From NCBI GenBank assembly GCA_032358165.1, contig JAALGY010000017.1, positions 1,302,001 through 1,366,000 on the forward strand: a DNA stretch of 64,000 nt. The letters are read 5' to 3'. The notes beneath the pieces were generated by a model. The model was not told the origin of the DNA. It saw nothing but the letters and a program-made list of their open reading frames with translations, and searched no databases. Positions 9,745 through 23,039 of the stretch are shown in pieces. Source of the DNA: Diplosphaera chodatii (taxonomy: Eukaryota; Chlorophyta; Trebouxiophyceae; Prasiolales; Stichococcaceae). How positions within the stretch are numbered: the stretch's first letter is position 1; every line of letters begins with the position of its first letter. The position numbers and the translations under genes were made by a program.

Positions 9745-12700
9745 ATGGGCAAAGGAGCCAAGAAGCGGTCGGCAGCCCCAGGTGGCAGGCATCGGGGGCG
9801 GGCAAATGATGCTCAGACGCCAGCCCCCAACCCCTTCGAGCTGCTCCATGCCCGCAAGAAGTTCAACATTCTGGGCAAGCGGGAAAAGGGCGGCCCCAAA
9901 AGCAAATTGCAGGCCCGCAGCCAGGCAAATCAGAGGGTGAGCGAGGGCCTGCCATGACTGCGAATGTTTCATTGTCATCAGACATACATGCATGCATGCC
10001 ATATCGCGATGACATTTGCGATGCTGTAGCGGGTTGTCGCATGGCGAGTTGGTCCTCTCAATGCGTGCAGCGCAAAGACACCCTGCTTGTCGAGTACAAG
10101 CAGCTGCGCAAGGCCAACAGCTTCGTTGATCGACGGTTTGGCGGTGAGGCGGCGATGCCCTGTGGCACACCAGGGGCATACTTGCTGGAAAGATGTGTTG
10201 GTGCGATGTGTGTCTAGCTTTCATGGCGATGTGCTCGGCATGCAGAGGACGATGATGAGCTGACTGCTGAAGAGAAGGCGGTCATGCGCTTTCAGAAGCA
10301 GCGGATAAAGGTAATCCGCCAACCCACTGCGGTGGCCGCCAGGACACATATGATATGAACCTGAAGCATTCCACATGGCACATCGAGTTGTGCTCCAGCT
10401 TATTTGTCAGTTGAGCCCCTGCAGGATGCTGCTTCCAGCCGGTTCCAGTTGCAAGACGAGGATGGTGAGGAGGGCGCTGGCGAGGGCCTCACGCACATGG
10501 GACGTTCGCTCTCGGAGTTCGACACATTCCCAGGTTCCCATGCCATGCTGTGGCTCTGCATGACACTGCGGCTCAGTGGCACATGCTGGACTGCTGGCGG
10601 CTTGCTGCACAGCTGAACTCGCGCTGAGCGGCACATCAACTCGATTGCAGGCGCCGGGTCAGGGAGTGACAGCGATGCCGATGCGGCGCTCGACGCCGAG
10701 GCCACAGAGGCGCTGCACTTTGGCGGCGGCTTTGTGCGCAAGGCGCCCGGCGGCGCGTCAGCGGAGGCGGAGCGGCCCAAGACGAAGAAGGAGGTGCGCG
10801 CACAGGGCACCCTACCGTAGGCCTTGTGCTGGATCTGGTGGCCGCACCCAAGCATGGGGCTTACCTGGGTTCTCTGAAGCAGTCTGCAGATTGCTTGCGC
10901 CAATCGTTTGATGTCGTACGACAACCCACCGAAGTGTGTCCTGCTCTGGCCAGGTGATGGAGGAGCTGATCGCGAAGAGCAAGGCGGGCAAGGCGGAGCG
11001 GCAGCAGCAGCGGGAGGAGGACCTGACCGCGACCGAGCAGCTGGACGCGACCTTCCGCGAGCTGAAGGACGGCGCCCTGCTGCAGGGCATCCTGCGCCCC
11101 AAGGGCGAGAAGATGTGAGATCCACTCATGCTCATGTGTGCCAACGTCCACGGCGCATGCTCCTGCGGAGGACTCACCCGCAATGCTGAGCAAGTTTGTG
11201 CCTCATGGTTCGTGTGCATTGGCAGACATGCGTGGCCACGCTGAGGAGCATCGACTAATAGCCGTGCTTGTGCCAAGGTCGGGGCTGGATTGCCGTCTGC
11301 TGTCTGCTGCAGGAGGGTCACGAACGCTCTGACGCGCTCGCCCCATGCTGTCGCTGACTTGAACGTCACTCCCTGTGCACCTGCTGCGCAGCGACCCCAA
11401 GACGATACAGCAGGGGCCGGAGGCGGCGCAGTTCGACCGCATGCGGCGGGAGCTGACCTGGGCGGCGCGCGGGGCGGCGGGCGAGCGCACCCGCACCTCC
11501 GAGGAGCTCGGAGAACTGGAGCGCCTGCGCCTCGAGGTGAAGCCCCTCTTTATCGGAACCACTAAACAAATGTCGTATTGCCATCGTTTGGCGCATGTGT
11601 CTAGGAGCACTGGTTCACAGGGGCGCTGACGCTTTGAGCAAGCTGATGTGCACGCTTGGCGTCAGAGGATGTCCACCCAGTAAGCCGAGATGTTGCAAAC
11701 GGCAGGCGCTGGAGCGGCAGCGGCTGAAGCGCATGCGAGGGGCGGGCGGCGACGACTCCGGGTCCGATGTGGACGATGCGGCGGCGCCCCTGGGGGGATA
11801 TGCCCTCCGGCGCCACAAGGCCGCCCGCACGGTGCGGCTTCCTTCCGGCTGTTCAGCTGCCTCTTTGCCCTCTGGACGGCATGGCGGCCCGATTGGGCAT
11901 TGGGCGCGGGCCCCTACCTGCCTGCACCGGAGTGGTGACTCAAACCAGTATCCCCCTGCTGCCACCACCGGCGAGCAGTGACGCATATGGACGCCAGCCT
12001 GATGTCTGCTGCAGGAGGGGCAGGAGGTGCATGTGACTGCCGGCGAGGGGGGCGGTGATGACCTGGACGACGACTTCGCCGCCGGCAGCAGCAGCGGGGG
12101 CGAGGAGCCTGGCAGCGGTGCCGGCAGCGGCAGCGGGGACGGGTCAGAGGACGAGGGCGCGGGCCCGCTGCAGCGGCGGCAGCGGGAGCGCGCAGCGGGC
12201 GACCACGAGCTGCAGGCTCGACTCAGGTAGGGCGCTGTGGGCAAGCTGGTTGGCTGTGTAGGCAGGCCAACAAATGCCATTAGGTCGCAAATTTTTGCGG
12301 AAGCCCACCAAGGGGAATTTGCATAGGCATTGACACAATGACGAATAGGCACAGCCGGTAGGCCTCAGTTGTGGGTGCCAATGATGCTCGTGTGTGCACG
12401 CACATGTTATCTCAGGTCCCAGCTGGTCGGCATTCAAAGATGCGAGGCAAACTCACTGTGTACCATCACTGCCATGCATGTGTGGTGAAGCTAGTGGGGT
12501 GACAGCAAGATCAGGAGCATCATCCACTGCCTCGTAAAAAACATGTTTCAGACATCTGTGCTCACATCCTTCGCAGACAAGTGTCAGCAGCGCTGCTTCA
12601 GAAGCACGGCATTCAGCCCAGTAAGCAGAGTGCGGCAGAGCTGGCAGCCGCAGATGGCAGCGGTGACGACGAGGACGCATCCTCAGCAGAGGAGGATGAC

Positions 12701-15700
12701 GCGGGATCAGGCGATGAGGCCAGCAGCTCCCAGGACGAGGGAGCAGATGATGATTCCGATGCAGCCGAAGTAGACGAGCCAGCAGCAGCAGCAGCCAGCA
12801 GGGAACCAGCTGGCAAGCCCCCTGCTGTAGAGCAAAATGCAACCCGTCAGCGAGACGGGGATGCAGACGCACTGGAAGGGGCGGCGGCGCTTGAGGCACG
12901 GCGCCGGTCCGGCGCTGACGCCTCGACATCAGCACAGCAGCCACAGGCCAGGCGGCAGGTGAGAAGAGTATGCCTAGACTAATTCGCTCGGATTGCGGGC
13001 AATCTGCAAGCAGGGCTGCCTCAGCCCAAGCCGTGGCATGCTGGCTTAATGAAACTATCATGTCTATAACTGTGCTGCAGTGTGAAATGATGCAGAGTGT
13101 CTCTTGACGCCTGATGTGCCTCCTCTGCAGGGCAGGGCGCCACAGCTCACGGGACCGCTGGACGTGTCCTTCGTTCCGCAGGCTCCCAAGACATACGAGG
13201 AGTTCTCAGCCCTGATGCGCGGCCGCCCAGCAGCTGACCTGCCGCTCATCGTCAGCCGCATCCGCGGAGCCAACGCAGCCACGCTGGCAGCCGACAATCG
13301 CCGGGGCCTCCAGGTCGGCTACATGCAGTTTTTGTAGTCCTGGAACATTTCAGCCTTACTGAATGCTGTGCTGGCAGCCGTACTGTCGTACTCGCCAAAG
13401 CAAACTGTTGTTGTTGGACCCTGCTGCTGACTCCTCATGTGCAGCAGGTTGGCGCACAGCGGGCCCCGATCACTGACTCTCTTGTGGGCGGTGCCTGCAG
13501 CTGCTGTACGGCTTCCTGGTGCAGCACTTCGTGGAGCTGGCGGGGGCGCGGCCGCCGCAGCTGGCCCACCTGGACGCGCTGACGCCGGCGCTGGTGGCCG
13601 CGGCGGCGGAGGTGCCCTTCTACGCCGCCACCCTGGCCCGCGCGCGGCTGGGCCGTGCTCAGCAGCGCCTGGCGGCAGCTCTGAAGGACCCGGGGTGCGC
13701 GCAAACGCGGTCTGTGTCTGATCCTTGCCCCCACGGCGCTTTGTCCGACTCATGCGTGAGTCACTATGGGGCCGCGGGGCAGAGGCAGCTCCTCTGATGC
13801 GAACGCTCAGCGTTTGGCGCTCGGCGTCACACATACATCTTCTGGTGTCTGCAGGGAGGCGAACGACTATGGGTGGCCCGGCAGCGCAGCGGTGCTGGCG
13901 CTGCGGCTGTGGGGCGCCACCTTCCCGCTGTCCGACAAGCGCCACCCCGTGGCCACCCCCGCCGCCCTGCTCACGGGCAAGTACCGAAGCACAGCAAGCG
14001 CTGCTGCTCGGTCTTGCATGCTTGCGTGCAGGCGGCAAGCCAGCTGCATGCCCATGCGTGCCTGGGTGCAGTGCAGGCTGTGCAGGCTTGCTCAAGTTCC
14101 TACAGCTGTGCAATGCAGGCGCATACCTGGCCGCCTGCCCAGTGGTGACGCCCCGCCACGCAGCGCTGGGGCTGCTGCTGGCGGGGCTAGCGCACGCGGG
14201 TGCCGCCGCCGGAGGTCGCTTTGCACCCGAGGCGCTCAACTTCGTGACGGACCTGCTGGCAGACGCCGCCCAGGGTGCGCTCACGGCGTGCACATGCTGC
14301 TCAGCGCGCAGGTTGCCAGTTCGCAGTTGCAGGCGTCTGCTGTTGTGTCCAGGCTTGACTGGCTCCTGTTGCTCCAGAGGAGCGCCCGCTTGAGGTTGGT
14401 ACGCCGCTCTGTGCTTCAGGGACAGCAGACAGCGTGCTGCGGCCGCAGCCCGTGCGGGCAGCCACAGGCGGCACAGGTGGCGTCCAACCGGAGCTGCAGC
14501 CCCTGCGGCTGCCAGCTGTCCTCGGCGCCAGCCAGGACGACTCGCAGCTCAGCTCCCCGGTATGCTGCTTTCCTTGCCACTTGACATGGTCCGCAGGGTT
14601 GGCCTCGGTCACCTGCCGCTGGCTTTGTGGCTGCACTCATCAGTGCACGTCAGTGCTTGACTACCAGCTCACAGTGTACCCCATGGACTTGCAGGAGTTT
14701 GCAGGCAGTGCCCTGGCGGCGACGGTGCAGCTGCTGGGCGGCATGGTGCAGGACCTGCAGCAGTCGCCGGCGTTCCCAGAGCTGTTCCAGCCTGCGGCAG
14801 CTGCCCTGGAAAGGCTGGCCTCCGTGACTGCTGCACATGATGTGAGTGTACACATCGACCTGTGGGATGATTGCACGTGTATATCCATCTTTGCTCCTGT
14901 CTCTCAATGGCAGGTGCAGTGACATAGTTGCAGGGCCTCCACTGCAAGCCTCACCTCTGCACAAAAGACGATGTTGCCTGCAGACCCTGCAAACTCTTGT
15001 GTCCTGTTTGAATGCAGGGGCTTGACGAGCTGCGGGCCTCGACGCTCGCAGATTTACAGGCTAAATCGGCAGCAGCGGTGGCAGCGCGGCGGCCGCTGGT
15101 CCGCAAGGCCGACAAGGCAGCCGCAGTGAAGCTCTACAACCCGCGCTTCGAGGACGACTACGTCGCCGGCAAAGACTTCGACCCCGACAGGTGCCACGTA
15201 GCAACCTGTCAGGAATTGACTTGGAATGATGCTGTTCCTCAGATGCGGCTGCTTGCAAGCGACAAGACCCTTCAGGCCCACCACTGGCAGTGCATCGGCG
15301 CAGCGAACCTGCTGCTGAGGTGCTGAAACTGCAGAGTAGCACCGACTGGGAAGCACATCGTACGCGTCAGCAGCTGCTGGTGGTACACCCCCAGAGTCGC
15401 TCAAGTGTGAGTGCATAGAAAAACTCATGTGGACACTTTCTGTGTGCTGCACACTGCAGGGAGCGGGCGGCGACCAAGCGGCTCAAGCGGCAGGTGCAGA
15501 AGGAGCGGCGGGGGGCGATGCGGGAGCTGCGCAAGGACGCCGCCTTCCTTGACGCCGAGCGCGAGAAGGTGCGCGGCCACCCCGCAGCCCTGGCGGCACT
15601 GTTCCTGCTTCGTGGCGGCTTTACGATGGCTTCGTCGGCATAGGTGGTCGGGACCCCAGTCATCGCGCGGTGCAAGCAGCGCACCCGGACAAAGCTCGCT

Positions 15701-15843
15701 ATGTCTCTTCACAGGAGCGGGGGGCGGGCAAGGCGGAGCGGCGCACGCAGCGGCGGGCGGGCTTCGCGATGCTGGAGCAGCTGGAGTCGGATATGAAGTC
15801 GGGGGGCCAGGGCGGCCTCTGGAAGAAGAAGCACAAGAAGTAG
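9745..15843 (+). CDS. NOP14: Nucleolar protein 14, small-subunit processome factor
   Basis: Starts ATGGGCAAAGGAGCC at 9745; the N-terminus has the diagnostic NPFELLHARKKFNILGKR. About 18-20 exons follow. Recognisable NOP14 blocks include LLVEYKQLRKANSFVDRRFG (10081-10145), ELTAEEKAVMRFQKQRIK (10258-10311), MEELIAKSKAGKAERQ (10960 on), the acidic Ser/Asp/Glu region (12030-12230, 12640-12800), SFVPQAPKTYEEFSALM (13168-13218), LPLIVSRIRGANA, the helical C-terminal repeats (13500-14280), KLYNPRFEDDYVAGKDFDPD (15129-15188) and the basic tail GLWKKKHKK with stop 15841-15843. In yeast and humans NOP14 is needed for early 18S pre-rRNA processing and 40S assembly in the nucleolus. Family call very secure; exon ends approximate. 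Confidence 0.93.
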
Positions 15844-16172
15844 TGGGCTGCACTGCGTTTTACAACATGCTTGGTTTTACTGCGCTTACGGTAGACGCAC
15901 AGTGTGAAATCTGAACCCTGCAGTGGGGTAAACTGATGTTCCCCACGTTGGACTCAGCTTAGAAAAGACAGATACAGGCTACGCTACACTCAGCACACAA
16001 ACCACCACTTGACGCAGCAAGGCCATCAGACATCAACATTCAGAGATCAACAACGAACAAGCCCGCACTGCTTTGCGTCAGGCCACACTACGCATCTATG
16101 AGTTCGACGTCGCAGGTGGCGATCCTCTCTGCATAAGTAGCGGAAGCACCAGCACACGGTGCCACTGCGGCG
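15844..16172. other. Convergent 3' region
   Basis: 329 bases between the NOP14 stop and the stop of the facing minus-strand gene. No open frame of note; presumably overlapping or adjacent 3' UTRs. No TGTAA poly(A) signal typical of Chlamydomonas is seen close to the NOP14 stop. Confidence 0.5.
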
Positions 16173-19100
16173 TCAGCCCATGCGCAGCTTCTTCATCAGG
16201 CGGCCCTTGACAGACAGGCCTCTGCCGAGCCCAGGGGCGCCCGCCCGCATCGGCAGCCCCGCATGCTGCCCCGGCTTCAAGCCCTTGCCGCCTGCTGACA
16301 GGTGCAGGTGTTGATCAGCCAGCAGTCCGAATGTGTACTGCGAGATCCCGACATCCATGCACCCGTGAGCATCTCGAGGACGCAGCGGCGCCAACAGGTG
16401 GGACCGGGGTCCCGCCGTTACGAGATGCCCTGGTCCTGCACCCTCTGACCATATACCCTGGAGCACGCACCCCGGGCGCGGGCCTCCGCCACCGAGTCGC
16501 CGGCCTCCTCGGCGCCCTCCGGTGACAGGGGGCCCGAGCGCGCGCGGCGCTTGAGGCCCGCGGGCGTGCCGTTAGGGCGTGCGCGCAGGGCGAATGCCTC
16601 GCGCTCGCTGCCGCCGCTGCTGCCGCCGCTGCTGCTCTCTGGCTCCCCTAGCTTCCCTGCACCAGGTGTCACAGTGAGTTGGCACCTGAGCGTCATGTAT
16701 GTGCTGCACGACATGTTTCTTTTAAGCGGATGTCTCTGGGGCATCGTGGTCTTCAGTCACAACGACGCGCCAGTCACATCCAGCGTCGCAGCCACAGCAC
16801 GCCGCGCACCAGCGGGCTGGTAGTCCTCGCTGTCGGAGGCGTGTGCAGCGGCAGCGCTTCCATTGGGGGCGGAGAGGCGGCCACCCGCACCACGCCGGCT
16901 GGCCGCTGGCGCCGCGGCTGCCTCGGCACTGACGCCGGCAGCGGCCATGCTGACCTGCAGCTCGTCCAGCAGCCTCTGCACGCGCACGGTCAAAACATCA
17001 CCCACGGATCTGTTAGCGAGGTGTCCTGTCCGTGACGGATTTCGGGTGTCATTGGGTCATCGGGTGCTGGGTGTCATCGGGCAGCTGTGCCACCTGCTGT
17101 CCTGCCGAGACATGGACGTTCGATGCTGCCCAGCTGCCAACAATAAAAAAAAAATGTGATCTTTGTGCACCTGGGGGTCGGGTATGAAGGCCGGCACGGA
17201 CGCAGCATTGCCGGCGGCGGGCAGCAGGCCGCGCAGCGTCTGGAGCAGCGCCCCAAGCCCCTCGGCATCCTGTTCGAGGGCAGTGCCACCCCGGGGCATC
17301 CAGTCGGGCGCCTGCCCCTGCACCAGCCCCGGCGCTGCTGGTGGTGCATTCTGAGATGGGCCTGGAGGCTCCACTGCTGCAGCAGGCCGAGGTGCTGCCA
17401 TGACAGCGCTCAGGTCCGCCGCATCCTCAGACTTGAGGCGTCGCAGCGCTGTGGCGGGTGCAGGCTGCGGCGCTGCTGATGCTTCTGTCACGGCAGCTTG
17501 GCCGGTCGGTTCTGGTGGCACGGCTGCAGCCACAGGAGAAGGGCCTGCCTGCTGCTCGCTGGCGTGCGGCGCGGCTGCGTCGCCACTGCCCAGGACCTGA
17601 TCAGCAGCGCTTGCAGGCTGTGGACCTGGGATAGCAGCAGGGGCCGGCTTCACAGGTGCTGCGGCTGTGGTGCTGGCCACCTGGGCGTCCACTGCCGGTG
17701 GCTGCTCGACCGATGTGCCGCTGGTCGTTGGCGCGTCCATCTGCGGCGGCGGCCTGGACGCGGGCTCTGCTGGTCCTGGGTCCGGTGCCGCCGCTGGCGG
17801 TGCTGCAGACACAGCGGCCGCTGCCCGCTGCCCGACTGGTCCCGGAGCGGCTGGCACGTCGGAGGCGACTCCATCTCTCAGTGCCTGCGCAGCCGGTGGG
17901 GGACCCGGCACGGGGCCGCCGCTAGCTGCTGCTGCCTCCGGCTCGGCCGCCGTCGCCTCCGGCTTGACGGCTGCCGGTTGCAGAGGGACCGCTGCCGAGG
18001 GGGCGGACAGGCCGGTGAGGCCGCGGCGCAGCTTGGGCCGCGGCGCCTGCCCCGCCCTCTTGCCTGTGGCCACGATCTCGATGCTCTGCGCCGCCTTCTG
18101 CCGCATCAGGGAGCCCTTCTGCGGCTGCGGGGTGTGCGGCTGCTGCTGGCCCTTGCTTGGAGCCGCGAACGCAGGCGCAGCCGCTGTGGTGCTGCCTGTC
18201 TGCCCTGCACCGCTGGCTGCTGCCGGCTGTGCAGTGCCATTCCGCTGCGCCCCTGCCGCATTTGACTGGTCTGCTGCGGATGCTGTTGCACCATCAGGCT
18301 GCCCCCGGTTCATACAAGATGGAAATTGTGGCTGGGGTACTGGGTCAGCAGGCTGGGCCGCAGGTTCGGCTGCGGCTGCGGCGCCTGCAGCCTGCTGGTC
18401 AGATGCTGCATCGACTTCACCTTGCGGCTGTGCAGGCTTTGCAACGGCACTGCCACCCGCTGACGCAGCGTCAGCGTCAGGCACAGCCTGCAATACAGCA
18501 CGGTCCGCCGACAAAGGCTGCGGTGTGGCGGCTGTCTCAGCCGCGCCCTGCACAGCAGCTTCACCAGGAGCAGGCTCTGCTGGGCGGGGCTGCTCCAGGG
18601 CTGCAGTTCCCAGCGCATCCGCAGCCCCACCCGCAGGTCCACTGACATGGCTTGCACCCACTGCAGCGTGCTCCGGTGTGTGGGGCTGCGCTGCAGCTGC
18701 TGGCTGCCCAGCGTCCTCAGGCGGCTCGGATGCGGGGGCCTGTGCAGCTGCTGGCGCCCCGGAAGGCGCCGCCTGTTCGTCATCGTCACTGCCGTCCGCA
18801 GCGCCATCTACCTGTTGCAAAGTTTCAAGGTGCAGCTTTTGCGGTCACAACGCGTCCAATCCTGGCACTGAAACCAACACCACATATGCTGGCAGCGCTG
18901 TGGTCACGATCCTTGGCAGGCCATGAGAGTATCAGGCTCATGTCCAGATGACAACGGGCATCCATGAGGTGTGCTCACCTGAGGGATGGTGGCGCCACTG
19001 TAGCGCAGCCTGATGCGAGGCGGTGGAGCTGCAGCTCGGCCCCCAGCATCGCCGTCGCTGCTGCTGCTGTCACTTAGGGGCGCCTTGTCAGCCCAGGTCA

Positions 19101-22100
19101 ACGGACGGCCCGCCACGCGGCCACTTTTGGTGCGGACCTGTGTTGTCCAGATATGAAACTTGGCAACATCCACACAGCAAGCATGGCAGGCTGGCCGTCT
19201 GCATGTGTCAGGCAGGACACGGCGCCATTCCAGATCGCATTGTCGACAAACACAGACATTGTCGCCGATGACAGCAGGTAGAAAGCAAGCATCCATGCTT
19301 GCCTGCCCTTCGCCTGGGACTGCGGCTGTGGGCAGTCGGATGCGCAGGCGCGCAGCCTTCTTGGCACTCCGCGCGCCCACTGCATTGCAGAGATACCAAC
19401 ATGCTCATGACCATGATGACTGTCATACGCCAGACAGCTGAAGCTCTACACCATCTCACAAGGGGCACACGATAGTGCACATCAGACCACGGAGCCTTGA
19501 AGGCACAACGTCTCGCGTCTGATGGCTTCGCCTTCGGGCACCTGGTGGGTCTGCTTCGCTGTCGCCTTCGCTGTCATCGGCATCCCCGCGGGTGTACGCC
19601 CGCCCCGCGCTGCGCCCCGACTTGGTGGTCACCCGTCCGGCGCCTGCATGTGCTGCAGCAGCCGCGCCCTTGATCGCCGTCAGGTCGCCGGAGCTGGCGC
19701 CCAGCCTGACGGAGATGCGGGGCTGGGCCCTGGTGCCGGCGGCGGCTGACAGCAGGCCCCCGCCGCCATCCGCCGCCTGGGGCTTGGCAGCCTGCAACCA
19801 CACCGCACAACTGTTACTGCAGATGGAGTGATTCGGCCTCTGCTGCGTCGGCAGCCTGCACTACACAGCTTGTCGATAGCAATGTCGTTGAGAGGGTTGA
19901 TCAAAGTGAGGTTTTGCATTATGCTGACCTTGCGGCGGTGGGCGCGCCGGAGGGAGGCCGGCGCCTGCTCCGGCTGCTGCAGGGCCTCCTCCTCGGCGGC
20001 TGGGCCGGGCTGCGGCGGCGCCTCCCAGTCGTCATCGTCCCCCAGCCCGGCGGCTAGCGTGGCCGGCGTCGGCGGCGCCGCCTTGGCGGCCTGCAACGCG
20101 CCACGCAGCTCATGTCGGACGCACTTGTATGGCGCAGAATGCTCGGAGTCGTCTGTGTGTCTGTGGTAGCCATGAACCACGGTACACAGCCATGGCTGCT
20201 ACATCCATTCGCCTTGCTGTCAATGCCAGTGCGAACCCGATGTGACAGGGCACCTTGGCTGCCTTTGCGGCTGCTGCAGCTGCTCGCCGCTCAGCCGCCG
20301 CGGCCGCACGGGCGGCCGCCCTGGCCTCCGCCTCAGCGCGCCGCGTCTGCAGCTCTGCAACCTGCAAGGGGACGTTCGGCAGGTCGAGCGCCACATGTGG
20401 ACACAGAGGCCGGCTGCTGCAGTCAGCCGCATCTTCTGCGCAGCAGGGGCTGCACCTTGGCTGCGAGGTCGTCCTGGGACAGTCGCGCCTTGGCCTGCAG
20501 GTGCTGAGCGACCATCACAGCAGTGCGCCACAGAAAGCCGCGGAATGCTGCCGTCTGCTCCTCTGGCACATCCTCCTGCATCACATCAGCATGGAAGACT
20601 TGCCCCAGCTGCTATGTCATACTGCTGAAATGCTGATGGGCTGGCTTGAAATATTAGTGCTGCGGGAGTGAAGTCAGGCACTTGGGGTGCTGAAACCCGG
20701 CGGACAGGTGACACGGGTCGCACCGCCAGCTTCCAGGCGGCGATCTGAGGTTCCAGCGCACCGCACTGCAGCCAGTGCCCGGCGAGTGTGCTGCCATCTG
20801 TGATCGCAAGCTGTGCCAGCAGCCAGCCGCTGGGCAGGTACGCCGTCTGACCTACATACACCGGCGGTCTGTACCACATCACCATCTCCACGTCCGACCG
20901 TTGCCTCAGAAAGAGGTCGGCACGCAACAACCAGAGGCCGGACGGCGAGCTGCCAAGCCATGTGCGGCGCCATCACACATGCCCCACCTGGCCGGAGTGT
21001 CAGGGCGCGCAGCCCCTGGAGCCTGTCTGCCAGGAAGGGCGCTGCACCATCGGCGCCCCGCAGCCGGCGCCACGCTGCATATGCCGCCAGGTTGGCGCCG
21101 CTTGGAGGCGCCGCCAGCAGCAGCCGCCGCCCACTCACCTGGTGCAACCTGCACGCAGACGTCGTGTCGATGCTTTAGTCTGCTGTACGAAGCTCTCGTG
21201 CCGAGCAGCCACCTTGCAAACTGTCCGATGCTTGTCATGCAGTCGGAGAGGTAGAAAGTAGTGTAGAAAGACAGCAGGTCAGCGTGTAGTGAATGTGGCT
21301 AATCACTGCCGACAGCAAACAGAACCAGCTCCAGCGTCATCTCACCAGACTGCCGCCCCGCAGGCATCCAGCTGGAAGTTGCAGGCAGCCCCGGCGCTTG
21401 CCAGCACAGCTGACAAGCCAGGCTGCAGGCTGGCGTGCGGGCTAGCCTCCGACTCTGTTGGCATGGCCGAGTCAGCCAGCACAGCAGGCGGGGGACTGCA
21501 CTTTGCCAGCTGCAGACACGACAATGCCAATCTCGGTACCTTCCAGGTGGAACCCACCTGCAGTGCAGTCCGCTTGTCTGCCAGTTGATCGGCTGCTGGG
21601 ATATACACAGTGATGCACACCTGGGTTCCCAGCTGTGCCGTGGCCTGCAGCGGCAGACCCGGCGGTAGCTGCAGGCCGGCGTCTGCCTGCTTGTCTGCTG
21701 GCTGTGGCTGTGCGTCGGCAGGTGTGCCGCCCGCTTCTGCCATGTATGCATCCTGCTGCAGGGCGGTCGGCTCTTCTGCGTCCAGCATATCATGCTCGTC
21801 GGTCCTTCGCGGAGACGCAGCGGGTGAGGGAGCTGCTGCGCAGCCGGATGTGATGCCTTCCTTGGCGCCGCCCACACTGGCCTCGGCACCCCCACCGTCA
21901 TGCTCGGCCGCGTCCGCCGCCTTGCGCAGGCGCTTCAGCGGGCGCGGTTGCACGGGCGGGGAGGCGGCGCTGCGTGCCGCTGCCTTTGCCGCCGCCGGCT
22001 GTGCCTCGACGTGTTGCTGCCAGCTGCGCAGCGTGACGGCTGGCTGCTGCCCAGCAGCAGACGCCACCTGCACCTGCATAAGGAACCAGCAGGCACTTGC

Positions 22101-22628
22101 AAGCTTGCAGCATCTGCAGTCTGTGTACTGATCCCTGCGGTACCCCAGCTCATTGCGGTCATGTACCTGTGCGTCCCAGCCGAGCAGCTCTGCCAAGCTG
22201 TCCAGGCTGATGCCGCCATGTGGCAGCTGGGGATGCAGCACCGCTGCTACGTCGGCGCCTGTGACCGCCTCAGCTGAGGGCGGGGCGACCAGCAGCGGTT
22301 CCACCAAGGATCCTTTGCGTGGCCAGGCCTTCTGCAAGGCGTCTGCTGGGCTTGCGCTCACGGACTGTGATGTTGCTGCCGCCTCCCTGATGCGGGTGCC
22401 GAGAAAGTCCGGGTGCACCGGCGGCTCGTACTCCTCTGCATGCAACACGAATGGGTAAGGTACACGAATCAAAGTCAAATTACCTGCCTCTGGTGCATGA
22501 CTGCACCATGAGGAACCTTACCCATGCATGCATGCGGCCGCCTGGTGCGCACCTGAATCGGCATCGGAGGAGGAGCCTTCCTCCATCCGCACATAGTCGG
22601 CACGAGCAACAGCACGCTTTGCCCTCAT
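16173..22628 (-). CDS. Large, mostly disordered (probably nuclear) protein with repeated RIxxRL and TKSGRxAGR motifs
   Basis: Start ATG 22626-22628: MRAKRAVARADYVRMEEGSS, then an intron and EEYEPPVHPDFLGTRIREAA in phase. A conserved-looking middle follows (PSGWLLAQLAITDGSTLAGH near 20790-20850; EDVPEEQTAAFRGFLWRT near 20520-20575), then an Ala/Glu/Arg helix (about 20270-20360). Between 19730 and 18985 two modules occur, each of an RIxxRL-type strand, T-K-S-G-R-x-A-G-R and a Ser/Asp cluster, then a third RIRLRYSG. One exon of about 1.6 kb (18810-17170) is almost pure Ala/Pro/Gln/Gly with one basic patch (KRAGQAPRPKLRRG). The end is basic (GRLMKKLRMG, stop 16173-16175). No known family recognised. 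Basic/acidic composition and KRLRK runs suggest a nuclear or chromatin protein. It may be two genes; I saw no convincing stop-plus-start between them. Confidence 0.5.
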
Positions 22629-23039
22629 AACTACGCTTTGCTCAGCTATGTGCTGTCGCTGGTGCAGTTAATGTGCAAGTCTTTCCGACACCTGTGGTGG
22701 TCACTGCTACCCATCACCATCTGCAGGAGTTGGTACGGGCAGCGAGCTACATCACCTGGAACGGTCATCGTAACCCCACGAGCGGTGATCAGCGCTTGCG
22801 GTTGCTCTGTGTTTGCGTCTTTGCGATCTACTGTTTAGCGGAATCGGTTTCCTGCTCACTCACCCTCGTGCATGTTTCGAGTGCTGCGCCTGCGTCAGCT
22901 CTGGCACAACCCTGCCTGCACCTCACGCATGCATAGGAAAGCTTGACGTACACCGTCTAACGCTGTACAGTGCTATCGGCCATCGGCGTCGCTGGGACAG
23001 CAGGGTCGGCGGACAGTCAGTTGGGCACGAACCATCATC
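22629..23039. promoter_or_regulatory. Divergent upstream region (disordered-protein gene / POLD4)
   Basis: 411 bases between two head-to-head start codons. No TATA box or repeat seen; must contain both 5' UTRs and promoters. Confidence 0.35.

Noticed and set aside
17143..17160. AATAAA followed by A-run as a poly(A) signal
   Set aside because: It is on the plus strand inside an intron of a minus-strand gene with no plus-strand gene to terminate.
17057..18926. A 419-residue plus-strand open frame and a 587-residue minus-strand frame over the same bases
   Set aside because: Only the minus frame is flanked by usable splice sites and continues neighbouring minus exons. The plus frame (Cys/Gly/Ser-rich) is an antisense shadow of GC-rich Ala/Pro codons.
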